The position numbers and the translations under genes were made by a program. Below are positions 28,001-37,190 of a DNA stretch of 64,000 nucleotides, piece by piece (the first letter of the stretch is position 1; the number at the start of each line of letters is the position of its first letter). Source of the stretch: Gordius sp. MW1 (taxonomy: Eukaryota > Nematomorpha > Gordioida > Gordea > Gordiidae); the NCBI GenBank assembly GCA_964036665.1, contig OZ038530.1, positions 20,668,001 through 20,732,000 of the forward strand. The letters are read 5' to 3'. The notes below the pieces were generated by a model. That model did not search any database and was not told the DNA's origin. It saw nothing but the letters and a program-made list of their open reading frames with translations.

Positions 28001-28882
28001 CATACTACACCTACTACCCCCCTCGTTCCCTCTACAAATCTCGGGCCCCAATCGTCAAATCCCGACGACACTAGCGAAAGATCGTCTTCTAATAACTTAC
28101 AAGCCATTCTTGAGACTTCCCGCAATGCTACACCAACTACAATCGCTAATGGGGCGGGCGGCTTAGGTGGTGAGAGCGTAAAACGTAAAAGGGGTCGACC
28201 TCCTAAGACGGCCGAAGAAAAAGCGGCTACAGCCTTAAGCCGCAAGCAACATCTAGCTGAATTAAAGGCCTCGGCTTCTTCCTTCCCCCTTTTTGCTCCC
28301 CCCTTCGATCCTTCCCTTTACTCTTCTCTCTTCCCCTTTCTTCCAAATCCAACCCCCATCCCTAATTTTGTTCGAAATTTATACGATCGGGGTCATGTTT
28401 CGGGGACGGACCACAATGGAACTCACGAGACCGCTACGACAAACCCACTCTCCCCCAAGACCTCACTCGATACCGAGCAAGGTATAGCATCCTTAACCCA
28501 AATACCTCAAACTCAAACAGACCCATCTCCCATTAACTATTCACCGGTTCGCCAATTGAAAAATCCCAGTCTTAGGAGGAAGGGTAAAGTACCTCTCAGG
28601 ATAACTCGTAACCCGATCGCTAACGAAGGAGAAACGACCACCATAACCGATAGCGTTCCCGTTATAACAAATGGCTGGGCCGGGACCAGGTCTATCCTAC
28701 CAAGACCCAACCCTGAACCCGAGCGCAACGGTAAAATTGGAAGCGGCTCTTCTGGCTACGATAGCGCGCTAGAGGAATACAAACGGGTTATGGAAGAACA
28801 TTACAAAACGTTCATAACCTTGAGCCAAGGGCAAAAAGGCCGAACCTCGCCTCCTCAAATTAAGACCGCACCTACGCCTTAA
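13032..28882 (+). CDS. ARID5: ARID5-like AT-hook/ARID transcriptional regulator, nine exons
   Basis: Spliced exons: 13032-13058, 19892-20584, 22828-22912, 24150-24524, 25258-25463, 26067-26382, 26738-26790, 27027-27124, 27205-28882. They total 3,531 nt, or 1,176 codons plus TAA, and all junctions are GT-AG with matching phase. Residues 15-60 carry the ARID5-type N-terminal block (FHGPYVFYKSFK, then GDYFFIRVP and LQLLW). Residues 270-410 carry VLTYPAYLRYRAGLKK, LFCKTTF and FRGRPKK, in the same order as vertebrate ARID5B. The ARID domain is about residues 539-625 (KIPYLGF, MGGYRE, FKRMWKRLYDHMGG, SAATCTRKHYE, LLLPFE). Five GRP AT-hook cores lie near residues 166, 399, 730, 874 and 951. The family binds AT-rich DNA and recruits chromatin modifiers in the nucleus; that role is inferred here. 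The tail is Pro/Ser-rich, and exons are much richer in GC than introns. The family call is firm. The first exon is the weakest part, and ARID5A versus ARID5B cannot be decided. Confidence 0.93.
13059..19891 (+). other. ARID5-like intron 1, no gene seen
   Basis: Very AT-rich sequence with no open frame I can support. It contains a C tract at about 18439-18452, a partial copy of the GGCGTAGCC-type repeat around 18580-18665, and an intact TGTTGTAAAAAC inverted-repeat element near its 3' end. A 44-nt segment at 18148-18191 has an acceptor and a donor but does not fit the frame. Confidence 0.6.
19515..19654 (+). repeat. TGTTGTAAAAAC palindromic element
   Basis: A 140-bp element with perfect 14-bp ends (TAGTGTTGTAAAAA and its complement). 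The body is nearly self-complementary, with TTTGTTTGGTC against its inverse and GTCGAC-like centres. It lies about 240 bp before exon 2 of the ARID5-like gene. Confidence 0.75.
19892..20584 (+). CDS. ARID5: ARID5-like exon 2 (N-terminal conserved block, first AT-hook)
   Basis: The acceptor is TTTCCTAG and the exon runs 231 codons in phase 0 to a GTAATT donor. It encodes HGPYVFYKSFK, GDYFFIRVP and LQLLW, then a linker of about 100 residues, longer than in vertebrates, carrying the AT-hook core TRGRPKK near residue 166. The reading frame is open well upstream of the first GTG at 20039, which supports the splice start over an internal start. Confidence 0.93.
20791..20970 (+). repeat. TGTTGTAAAAAC palindromic element, divergent left end
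   Basis: The left end TAGTACGGTAAAAACGG is mutated and the right end CCGTTTTTACAACACTA is intact. It contains a TTAATTGCTATGCAATTT motif like the ends of the large elements A-C. It lies in intron 2. Confidence 0.6.
21306..21345 (+). repeat. solo right end of TGTTGTAAAAAC element
   Basis: AAACCCAGCCGTTTTTACAA followed by CACTA; no matching left end nearby. It follows a GCCCATTAATTGCATAGCAA motif at about 21256, so the two families overlap here. Confidence 0.5.
21859..22010 (+). repeat. palindromic GGGCGTAGCC element
   Basis: Starts ATGGGCGTAGCCAGGGTTGG and ends CCTTGGCTAGGTCCATGG, with the GGCAATAATGATTCAGGG body. It lies in intron 2 of the ARID5-like gene. Confidence 0.65.
22828..22912 (+). 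CDS. ARID5: ARID5-like exon 3
   Basis: An 85-nt exon between CTGTGACAG and GTTAGT, phase 0 in and phase 1 out. It begins DEVVQLETSVSLSFKELMD and matches the ARID5B stretch that starts EDEVIAVSEK. It is too short to stand out as an open frame and was found by looking for the block missing between exons 2 and 4. Confidence 0.85.
24150..24524 (+). CDS. ARID5: ARID5-like exon 4
   Basis: The acceptor is GCGAATAG and the donor GTAATT, phase 1 in and phase 1 out. VLTYPAYLRYRAGLKK aligns with VLSYPQYCRYRSMLKR of vertebrate ARID5B, and LFCKTTF aligns with LYCRDTF. An acidic stretch lies between them. Confidence 0.92.
24864..25023 (+). repeat. palindromic GGGCGTAGCC element
   Basis: Starts ATGGGCGTAGCCAGAGGGGG and ends ATGCTGGCTACGCCTC. 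The body is in the opposite orientation to the copy at 21859. It lies in intron 4; the 89-codon open frame over it is the element itself. Confidence 0.65.
25258..25463 (+). CDS. ARID5: ARID5-like exon 5 (second AT-hook)
   Basis: The acceptor is TTTTCAG and the donor GTAAGT, phase 1 in and phase 0 out. APIFRGRPKK matches the position of APNLKGRPRK in ARID5B, the AT-hook that precedes the ARID domain. The rest is basic and Ser/Leu-rich. Confidence 0.9.
25562..25650 (+). repeat. short TGTTGTAAAAAC palindromic element
   Basis: An 89-bp copy with AAAAACGGCTGG at the left and CCGTTTTTACAACACTA at the right, around a GGTCGATTTTTGGTTTTAGTC body. It lies in intron 5. Confidence 0.65.
26067..26382 (+). 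CDS. ARID5: ARID5-like exon 6 (ARID domain, first part)
   Basis: The acceptor is CCTCAG and the donor GTAATT, phase 0 in and phase 1 out. An acidic linker is followed by the start of ARID: REQFFNQLRTFMSQRGTPIK, then KIPYLGFRP. An inverted-repeat element begins about 20 bp inside the following intron. Confidence 0.93.
26402..26640 (+). repeat. TGTTGTAAAAAC-type element in intron 6
   Basis: Left part TGTGTTGTAAAAAGGGCTGG with TTTTGTTTGGTCGGCC; the right end is weaker (AAGCCGTTTTTAAGGG). A CTTGCTATGCAATTTATG motif at 26536 sits inside. It starts only 20 bp after the exon 6 donor. Confidence 0.5.
26738..26790 (+). CDS. ARID5: ARID5-like exon 7 (ARID domain, middle)
   Basis: A 53-nt exon encoding IDLYLFYKLVQTMGGYRE, between TTTAG and GTTAGC, phase 1 in and phase 0 out. 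The alternative donor 14 nt later (GTATTT) breaks the frame. The chosen donor also gives exactly the ARID spacing from GGY to the next conserved Trp. Confidence 0.88.
27027..27124 (+). CDS. ARID5: ARID5-like exon 8 (ARID domain, last part)
   Basis: A 98-nt exon between GTTAG and GTCAGT, encoding FKRMWKRLYDHMGG, then SAATCTRKHYE, the C-terminal ARID helices. Phase 0 in and phase 2 out, matching the phase of exon 9. Confidence 0.9.
27205..28882 (+). CDS. ARID5: ARID5-like exon 9 (AT-hook tail and stop)
   Basis: It starts after TTTTTTTTAG. The first residues, LLLPFE, close the ARID domain. The next 550 residues are low-complexity Pro/Ser/Asn-rich sequence with three AT-hooks (KRKRGRPR, KKKRGRPS, KRKRGRPP), two of them followed by TEEEK or TAEEK. 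It ends at TAA. The methionine codon at 27172, upstream of the acceptor, belongs to the intron. Confidence 0.93.
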
Positions 28883-29139
28883 CAATTACAACTACTCCTT
28901 ATTCGAAATGCCAAAATTTATGAAATTCAAATATGCGCTACGATTATCGTTCATTTGTAGAATAACTTTTAACCCTGTGTGGCGTTGTATTATAGTAGTA
29001 GATAGAGATAAATATTAATTGCTATGCAATTTATGGGCTCACTTTCCAATTTGTTTTGTCACGCTATTCGGCGTGCGCACCGAACGTGGATGTCACGCTG
29101 TTCGTGTCACGCACCGAACGTGGATGTCACGCACCGTTT

Positions 29140-30390
29140 TGTTTACTTTTAATTTTTGTTAATTTAACCAGTTTTTGGGTTCGAATCCCGGGTTTTTTTT
29201 GACTATTATGATTGTTCCTGTTACTACCATTGATAATAAGACTTATTGGCCGTCCGCTGGCTGCTGACCACTGGAAAAAAATGACCATTTGGCTAAAATG
29301 TGAATCCAAGTTTATTTTTCCGTTTTTTTTGCCTCTTATGATTGTTCCTGTTACTACCATTGATAATATTCCTTTTTGGCCGTCCGTTGGCTGCTGACCA
29401 ATGAAAAAAACGTGGATGTCTTGCACCGAATGTCTTTTTTGTTTACTTTTAATTTTTGTTAATTTAACCAGTTTTTGGGTTCGAATCCCGGGGTTTTTTT
29501 TGACTATTATGTTTGTTCCTGTTACTACCATTGATAATAAGACTTTTTGGCCGTCCGCTGGCTGCTGACCACTGGAAAAAAATGACCATTTGGCCAAAAT
29601 GTGAATCCAAGTTTATTTTTTCGCTTTTTTCCGCCTATTATGATTGTTCATGTTACTACGATTGATAATCTGACTTTTTGGCCGTCCTCTGGCTACTGAC
29701 CACTGGAAAAAATGGTCAGTGTCCGAAAGTGTGAAGCGAAATTTTTTTTCCCGTTTTTTTGACTCTTATGATTGTTCCTGTTACTACCATTGATAATATG
29801 ACTTTTTGGCCGTCCGCTGGCTACTGACCATTGGAAAAAAATGACCAGTGTCCGAAAGTGTGAAGCGAAATTTTTTTCCCGTTTTTTTTGACTCTTATGA
29901 TTGTTCCTGTTACTACCATTGATAATATGACTTTTTGGCCGTCCGCTGGCTACTGACCATTGGAAAAAAATGACCATTGGCCAAAGTATGAAGTAAAATT
30001 TTTTTCCTCGTTTTTTTGGCTAACATTGACTTATAGAGTATCTGTTGGTAGTGACCAATGAAAAAAATGACCATTTGGCCAAAATGTGAATCGAAAATTT
30101 TTTTTCGTTTTTTTTGACTTTTATGATTGTTTCTGTTAATACCATTAATAATATGACTTTTTGGCCGTCCGCTGGCTACTAACCATTGGAAAAAAATGAC
30201 CATTGGCCAAAGTATGAAGTGAAATTTTTTTCCTCGTTTTTTTGGCTAACATTGACTTATAGAGTATCTGTTGGTAGTGACCAATGAAAAAAATGACCAT
30301 TTGGCCAAAATGTGAATCGAAATTTTTTTTAGTTTTTTTTGACTCTTATGTATTAATAGATTGTCTTTTGGTACTGACCAATGGAACAAT
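29140..30390. repeat. internal tandem array of copy C
   Basis: About nine units of the same roughly 125-bp sequence as in copy B, reverse-complemented (CCGTCCGCTGGCTACTGACC, TGATTGTTCCTGTTACTACC). The order of unit types mirrors that of copy B. Confidence 0.8.
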
Positions 30391-32268
30391 TTAGCACATG
30401 TAAATTTTTTAATATATCTTTATGATACCTGTGACAGTTTTAGATGCGCGGTCGTAACAGGCAATAGCGGAGCTATATGTCGCTGATAGTTTCGTCGTAA
30501 GGATTTTTTTAATTTTTATTATTATTTCCCATTAATTTCTATGTAAAAATTTTTAATAATTTCTATGCAATTCTTTATTATAAGCTACAATAGGAATTAT
30601 CCCAATTTATTAACATTTTACCTTAACCAAAAGTAAGTTTTTAAATTTTATCATTTTTAGATGCGCGTTCGTAACAGGCAATAGCGGAGCTATTGCATAT
30701 CGCTGGTAATTGTGCAATTTTTAGATGCGCACACGTAACAGGACGCCTAAATTAATTACTATTTTTAACAAAGTTTTCCATTATTACTAACCAAAATTTA
30801 TAGAGACTAAAACCAATATTGATTATACGTTAAACCCCTACCCCTCCCTATCTTACCCTTCCACCGCTGAGTTGGTATTATTAGGGGGCGGGAGTGGAGG
30901 AGATCATCCCTCAACCCCTTTTTATTATTATTGATTTTTATATGCTTTTGGCAAATTAACGGAGGGAAAGGGGGGATAGTGTGCGCGTTTAGTTTTAACG
31001 GAGGGAAAGGGGGGGAAGGAGGTAGTTACTCTTCTATTCCCCCTCACTTCAGGCAAATACACTTAGAGCGCCAAGTCAGCTGTTTATATCACTCAAATAT
31101 TAATTGCTATGCAATTTATTTATAGGGCTATTTATTTTTAAATCTTTTAAATTAGAAAATTAATCTTTAATTTAATTAACTGCGAATTAGGGCATACTAA
31201 TTTAAAGGTTTCCTTTACTTACAATAACGTTCCACTAGATTTTGTTTTGGTTCAAACAGTTTAACTTAAAAATGAAATGGTTGCATTTTTTCTAGCTTTA
31301 TATTTTAATGTATTCAATCTTCTCGGAACTTTTGGTAATAATCCAGCCTCCTTATGCTGACCCCACTTCTTATGTATATACCTTATCTAATCTCTGTTAT
31401 TTAACGCCTCATTTATCATTTAATAAACATTAATCTCTCCTTCAATAATTTAATCTTTCATTTAATAAACATTAATCTCTCCTTTTTAAATACATTTTTA
31501 ATATATTCCAAATGTCTTTGTATAATGTTATGTTTTCCATATGAACCTATTATAAATGACGTCTAACTCTATAATTCAGTACACTTTTAAAAAACATTTT
31601 ATCGTAAAAATATGTTTATCAAAAATGAAATTTAATTGATCAGACAGGGACATGGACGTAGCCAGGTTTTGGTTTGGGGGGGAGGCGAAACGTTTAAAAT
31701 TTCAATCAGGGGGGGGGGCCAAACCTACAATTTTTAATTTTTACGGGTTTTTTCATTGAAAAATTTTATTTTCGTCATTTAGGGGGGTTTTCTTATTTGA
31801 ACTAAAGGTCGACCAAGCAAAACCCAGGCAAAACTAGTCCCCCCCCCCACTAAATGACAAAAAATTTCAATAAAGCTTCCTCCAAGAGTTACATTTTAGC
31901 CCCTTCACCCTCCTAACCTAAAATGTTTAACCTAATTTCATTAATTAAAAAATAAAAAATAAAGATGATATTTATATACTTTATCCAGCCGATATTTATA
32001 CACTTAACTCATTTATATTTTCCCGCTTCGTCAAATTGTAAATCAAAATAAAATTTTACGTTTTTTTGGCTAACATTGATACCTACCTATGCCCGTCAGT
32101 CCAATTCTTTTGCATTTAATACCCCCCCCCCCCCCCCCATAGGCATTCTCGCCCCTTCTCACCTTTCTCGCCCATAAATTGCATAGCAAATAAGCTACAT
32201 TTATACGTAGAATAGATGAGTCGTCCCCTCTTCCCTTCCCCCCCCCCCTTCCCTTCTCCCCCTTCTCC

Positions 32269-32401
32269 GGGGGTCTGGGGGCGGAGCCCCCAGGAGATGG
32301 GGGTTTGGGGGCAGAGCCCCCAACGGGGGACTGGGGGCGGAGCCCCCAGCAGGGGGTTTGGGGGCGAAGCCCCCAAGGGGGTCTGGGGGCGAAGCCCCCA
32401 G
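32269..32401. repeat. GC-rich hairpin array, GGGGGCGAAGCCCCC type
   Basis: Five tandem units of about 27 bp, each holding a perfect G5-to-C5 hairpin (GGGGGCGGAGCCCCC, GGGGGCAGAGCCCCC or GGGGGCGAAGCCCCC). Spacer changes keep pairing: TCTG goes with CAGG, TTTG with CAA. It is far richer in GC than anything else in the window. Confidence 0.85.
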
Positions 32402-32419
32402 TTACGCCCGAAGGGCGTA

Positions 32420-33450
32420 TATTAATTGCTCATATACATTTTAAATAAACACATTATCGCTTATGTACATAGAGATTAAAATAACAGCGTTATCGATTAA
32501 TTTTGATTAGAAAAAGTACAACTAGGGCCATAGAGGGTCGGCCGGCCCAATGGCATAGGTGTCGCTTCCAGAAAATTTTTAGATATAATTAAAAATATAT
32601 TTACAATTAGTCCAATTGAGATTTGCCATAGGATTAATCAAATACTTAGTATTAAAAATACAGCGTGCTGAAGAGAGTTAATACTAGGGTAAGGTATTAA
32701 TTATACATTTGTTTTTCAATGAACATGCTAAATTTTCACTTTCGTGGCTAATTTCTTTTCTCTAGAGCATTAAAATAGCATAATATTAACACTTTTTTAT
32801 TTCATTAAATTAACCCCAACTCAATCATGTCTAAAAATAATTTTAAGATCTATAACAATTTATTTGACTTAATTTAAAATATAACAGTAACGCGATTTCA
32901 AATGCCGTACAATATATTTTATCATTTATAATTGATATTAAGTAGACGGTGATGGGTCGAGTAAACTTGTGTAAATTTTAAGCAATATACTGCTGAGCAC
33001 ACCAAATGTTGCTTTGTATATAATAATAATAATGAGCATTGATTATTTAAAAATAAATAAGTTTTCATATATATTAAAACGTGCGAGAATGTGTATATAT
33101 TATGCGTTTCCTATATTATATACGTAATACATCATCATTCATGACTAGAAAATGATCAGCCGAGACATTTCGAAGGAATATATAATAATACTAAGGAGGG
33201 TATGGGATCCAATTTAAGAGTATTTATTAAGGTGTCAACTTAAATTATATGATGCTATTTTAAAAAAAACCGAGTTTTTAAACAGGCCCCCAAATATTTT
33301 CACGCTGTTAACAACTTAAACTTCAATATTTATGAATTTTAATCTTGCATTTCTATCTATCTATCCGTCAGAAATTTCCCAAAAGTAAAAGGTATATATA
33401 TATATGCAAGAATATCAAGAAAGAGGTGTCGAGGATGGTTGCTCAGAGAG
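32420..33450. other. no gene seen
   Basis: AT-rich sequence between copy C and the TMCO4-like stop codon. It should contain the 3' untranslated part of that gene. I see no diagnostic poly(A) site. Confidence 0.5.
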
Positions 33451-36400
33451 CTAATCGTCGAAATTAGAGGCGTGATAGCCTAGCGTTTTCAAGATGTCCC
33501 CCATCTTGCTAATGTAATCGTTGTGCCCGTCCACGAGACTGGTCAAGTTTATGTTATAAATTCGGGCGTTGGGCGTCAGGCGTTCCATAGGCTCTAACCC
33601 CGCCACTTTGTATTGCACCGAGGAGGTACGGTATAAAAATTTTAAGATCCAATCCCGTTCGCAATAACAATTGATAAGACGCCCGGCCACCACGTCCATC
33701 CAGGAATCGTAAGCTTTATCGTTGGCCGGGATGGGGGCTCCCATTAATATGACGTCGGCCACTATGCCCCTCATATCTTCGTTAGGGGTTTTGGAGAGCG
33801 AGTTAAGGGCGTGGTAGATAAGCCGTGCTCCAAGTCCGAACCCTGTAACATTAGAGACAAAGAGTTTTAAATATAGCCTTGGGCGTGCAGAAAGCATTAT
33901 GAAATAGGTCGGGCTAGGCTCTAGTCTCGGGCCCAAAAATAAAAAATAAATTTGAACTCGGGCTTGTAATGATATATAATCTGCGTTTATACGCGTTATT
34001 TATCATTTATCTTTTAGTTCTATTAACCTTGTGTATATATGTATTGTTGAATATCATATAGGTGAATATAATTTGAATAAAACTAGACCAAGCCACGACT
34101 AATATTATGAGGCGGGCTCAGAAGCAAATTAGATTCGCGCTGGGGTCATTAATGGTTTTTACTACATTGATTTTTAGGCATTATAAACCAACAAAAGGCT
34201 CAAAAATTGCGTAGCAATCAATTAAAAGAAAACTCCGTTGGGTTGCTAAAAATAATGAACCGGATGATAGAGGGGATCCTCAAGAGACCAAATTTAAATA
34301 GCTAAAACTTGGATGTTTACTAATTATAATTAATTTAAGTTTTTATACTTTTTACGCATAACAAATTAATTACTATCACCTAAAGCGATTAAAAAGTAAG
34401 TCCCAAAATCGCCCTAGGTTCAGAAGCAATTAAAAACTATTTACCCACCGAAACATTAAAGTACCTATAAGATTGACAGGTCTTTGGCCTTGAGTTCGGG
34501 CCGCTAAAACGTTGGCCAGCTCTTTGCCAGCTTCTTTGGTCCGGGCAAAAACTACTGACCAAGGGTTGTCTATAACCCGAGCCAGCGAAAGTAAGTTCAA
34601 GGGCCAGGCTATGGAGGAGAGGACCCCCTCTAAAATGGTTTCTTTCAACAGTTCTTGCGCCACTTGACCCGTCGCCCAATTGGCTACGTATGAAATGCCC
34701 TGTCCGAATTCCATCAAGTATTTACTCTCCCAACATAGGGCGTAACATTCTGGCGTTATCCTAGGTAACAAGTTTCGTTATTGGTAAAAATGGCAAGTTA
34801 CGTTGCAATCAAAACCTTATAAAATTGTTTTTTAAAGAAACTAAGACCCCCTCCCCCATTAAAAAATCGGATACTTATAAAGCGCTCGGAAAAAATTATC
34901 AACTCTAAACTCCCTAAACGAGGCCTGAAACCCGATCTAGCTTTAGACCGGACGGGTTTGGGTCAAAAATATGATTTTTTCCTAGTTTGATTGAATTCAC
35001 AAAATGCTGACTTTGTAAAACTCGATTAAAGAGGGCATGTCTTAATGTAAGATAATTTAAATTTATACTATCACTTTAAATCCGATGATCCAAGGTTTTT
35101 TGATTGAAATGCAATTTTAAATTTAAGTTCTAATTGCGATCTATATTTTTTTAAAGTTATTAGTTAAAGAGAAAACGTATTATTACACTAAACAAGTCGA
35201 TCAATTTCTAAATATGACATTTACTCACGCCCTATAACCTCGATGCCTTTAGTTCTGCATTATCAAAATTTTGTAAACCGCGTTTCAACTTAAACGTTTT
35301 TATGGTCTTTTTTTCTCTATCAAATAACCCCCAAAAAATTGATATTTAAAAAAATTAAAAACATGATGGTTTGGGTATTACCTTAAATCCTTCCAAGGCA
35401 TCGTGAAATCGCAATCCTTACTAATCCACCCAGAAACAGCGATAGTTACTGAAAGAGATTTGATACCGCGACTGTGTATGCGTTGGAAGTAGAATTCTTC
35501 CAGAATGCCAGTTCTTTTATTCATTTTATAACCAGCTAAGGCAGCTCCCGTTGCACCAAACAATGTTCCTGGGGTATTGATATATATTATATTAATAAAC
35601 CTAATCATTCAAATCAAATTTTACTAAACTTGTCCATACTCCATATAAAAATAGCACATTTGCTGTGAATTTAAAGAGGGTGGAGGGGTCAGCGGGGCAC
35701 AAGAATTAAATAAAAATTTGGGTTTGGGGGAGGAAATTAAAGCCAACCAGTAGTATAGTTAGCTAGTTTTTCATTTTTCATATTACTAAACTTTTGCGCA
35801 AAAGTTTCCAAAGTAATATGAAAAATGAAAAGTAGGACAGGAACGGATGGAAGGACAATCAAAAGTGGGTCCAAAAATTGCATAGCAGATAAAATGGATA
35901 AAGTTACCGAGATAACTAATTTATAATTAGGCTGTTGCTCTAGTTATATGATTTAGTTATTTGCCCATGCTACCTATGATTCCAGCACCAGCAGTGGTAC
36001 CCATGGCAGCTGTGAGCCAGGCTGAACCTATTAAAGTTCCTAGGCTGGCAGCTAAAAATGGTGCAGCCAACAAGCCACCAGTTAAACCAACCAAGGAACC
36101 ACCAATGATTGTTGCTGCAGCTATTTTGCAATACCTTGCATCATTAAATATAAAATTAAGGGTTCATCCTGCGTTAAGTATTCCTAACTAACTATAATGA
36201 ATCAAAGGAAATATTTATTAAAAATTTTATTTAGGTATAAAAGAATCAACTAAACTTAGAAGTAGCATTTTTTAATATTGATAAGTATTTATAGTTTTAT
36301 TAAGTTTTGTAAGTACAAATATAATAGGCATACATAGGAATATAGATAATTTTACTTTTTGACTTTGTTGCTCTTAAATTTTTTGCTCTGATTTGGTTTC

Positions 36401-36895
36401 ATAGTTATTAAACTAACCATCTTGATTTCATATTTTTCAAAGTTAGATGACTTTAACTTACAGCATTGAATGATATTTTTTATGAGTACAGAGTTTCTGG
36501 CATCATATGAGCCATCCCTTATTGAAAATATTAAGAGGAATAATGGAAACATGTAGGGATCAATTTCAAATGCTGGTTGTAGCATTACTTTATTCTTGTA
36601 TTGATTAAACAGCTCCATAAAATTTTTATTGCTATCTGGCACCAAATTTTCACCATCTTTTATTCTCATGTACAAACAAAGATCATTCATAAACTTTTCT
36701 TTAAAAGACTCATAAGAAATTTTTTTATAAATATGATCCAAATCTAAACGACATATCAATATAATATTTTCCTGAACCTCCATAGTCAAATCTTTTGGAC
36801 CTATTTCAAGACCAACTTCTTTATCACTTGTGGCAGTCTATATAAATTATTCTTGATCTAAGCATAATATATATTACCTTCTTTGATTTTGGCAT
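33451..36895 (-). CDS. TMCO4: TMCO4-like (DUF726) membrane-associated alpha/beta-hydrolase-fold protein, six exons
   Basis: Exons on the minus strand: 36895-36878, 36837-36356, 36134-35974, 35568-35382, 34760-34465, 33842-33451. They total 1,536 nt, 511 codons plus TAG, with all phases consistent. The N-terminal half has GSYDARNSVLIK (about 115-126), typical of DUF726. Residues 171-235 form a Gly/Ala-rich hydrophobic region (GGSLVGLTGGLLAAPFLAAS). Then come GYKMNKRTG, YALCWESKYLMEFG, VIDNPWSVVF, RPVNLIG and the C-terminal block (LMGAPIP, GRLINCYCERDWIL, YRTSSVQYKVAGLEP, VDGHNDY). The family has a predicted hydrolase fold; its substrate is unknown. The nucleophile elbow, usually GFSLG, reads GFGLG at 382-386 here, so the catalytic Ser is Gly. 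The first intron is only 40 nt. It is somewhat shorter than human TMCO4. Confidence 0.92.
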
Positions 36896-36916
36896 CTTAG
36901 GCCATCACAAATGTTA

Positions 36917-37190
36917 CCCCGTGCCCTATCAACTCGCCGAAAACCATCTTGCCGAAATCACACTGGGACATTAACGATCATCACTCCATTATCATAAAGA
37001 AGGATTTAAAATGAGTGCCTTTTATAAAAATTATCAATTTTATTATAAAAAATACCTAAATTATAACTTTAATTTATAACTGAATGATTAATTTGGTTTT
37101 TGTAGGGGGACATTTTCTAATTGGGGGACATTTTTATTGAGACATTCCATTTGGCAAGATGGTTTTCAGCAAGTTGACGCACCGTGTTGC
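36917..37190. repeat. inverted-repeat element just upstream of the TMCO4-like gene
   Basis: Left arm GAAAACCATCTTGCCGAAAT (36939-36958), right arm ATTTGGCAAGATGGTTTTCA (37149-37168), with further paired bases outside (TCAACTCGCC against AGCAAGTTGA). The arms are about 40 bp. The element begins about 20 bp beyond the start codon of the gene, so it may affect its promoter. Confidence 0.6.

Larger units (their letters stand above)
29013..32419. repeat. large inverted-repeat element, copy C (inverted relative to B)
   Basis: From the ACGCCCGAAGGGCGT hairpin at 32404-32418 down to AATTGCTATGCAATTTATGG at 29017. It mirrors copy B through the middle section and most of the array. Its inner end differs, with a short GC-rich repeat (CGAACGTGGATGTCACGC, 29060-29135) not seen in B. 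The left hairpin region carries an extra GC-rich array. No coding capacity. Confidence 0.7.

Noticed and set aside
27699..28728. Four open frames overlapping exon 9
   Set aside because: Antisense or shifted shadows of the low-complexity tail of the ARID5-like protein.
35961..36191. Plus-strand open frame rich in Pro and Ala
   Set aside because: Antisense of the Gly/Ala-rich TMCO4-like exon 35974-36134.
36352..36789. Separate small gene ending in Lys-rich residues
   Set aside because: The frame has a GTAAAA donor two bases into its last Lys codon. Splicing there joins in phase to the next TMCO4-like exon, and GSYDAR is a DUF726 N-terminal feature, so it is the N-terminal part of that gene.
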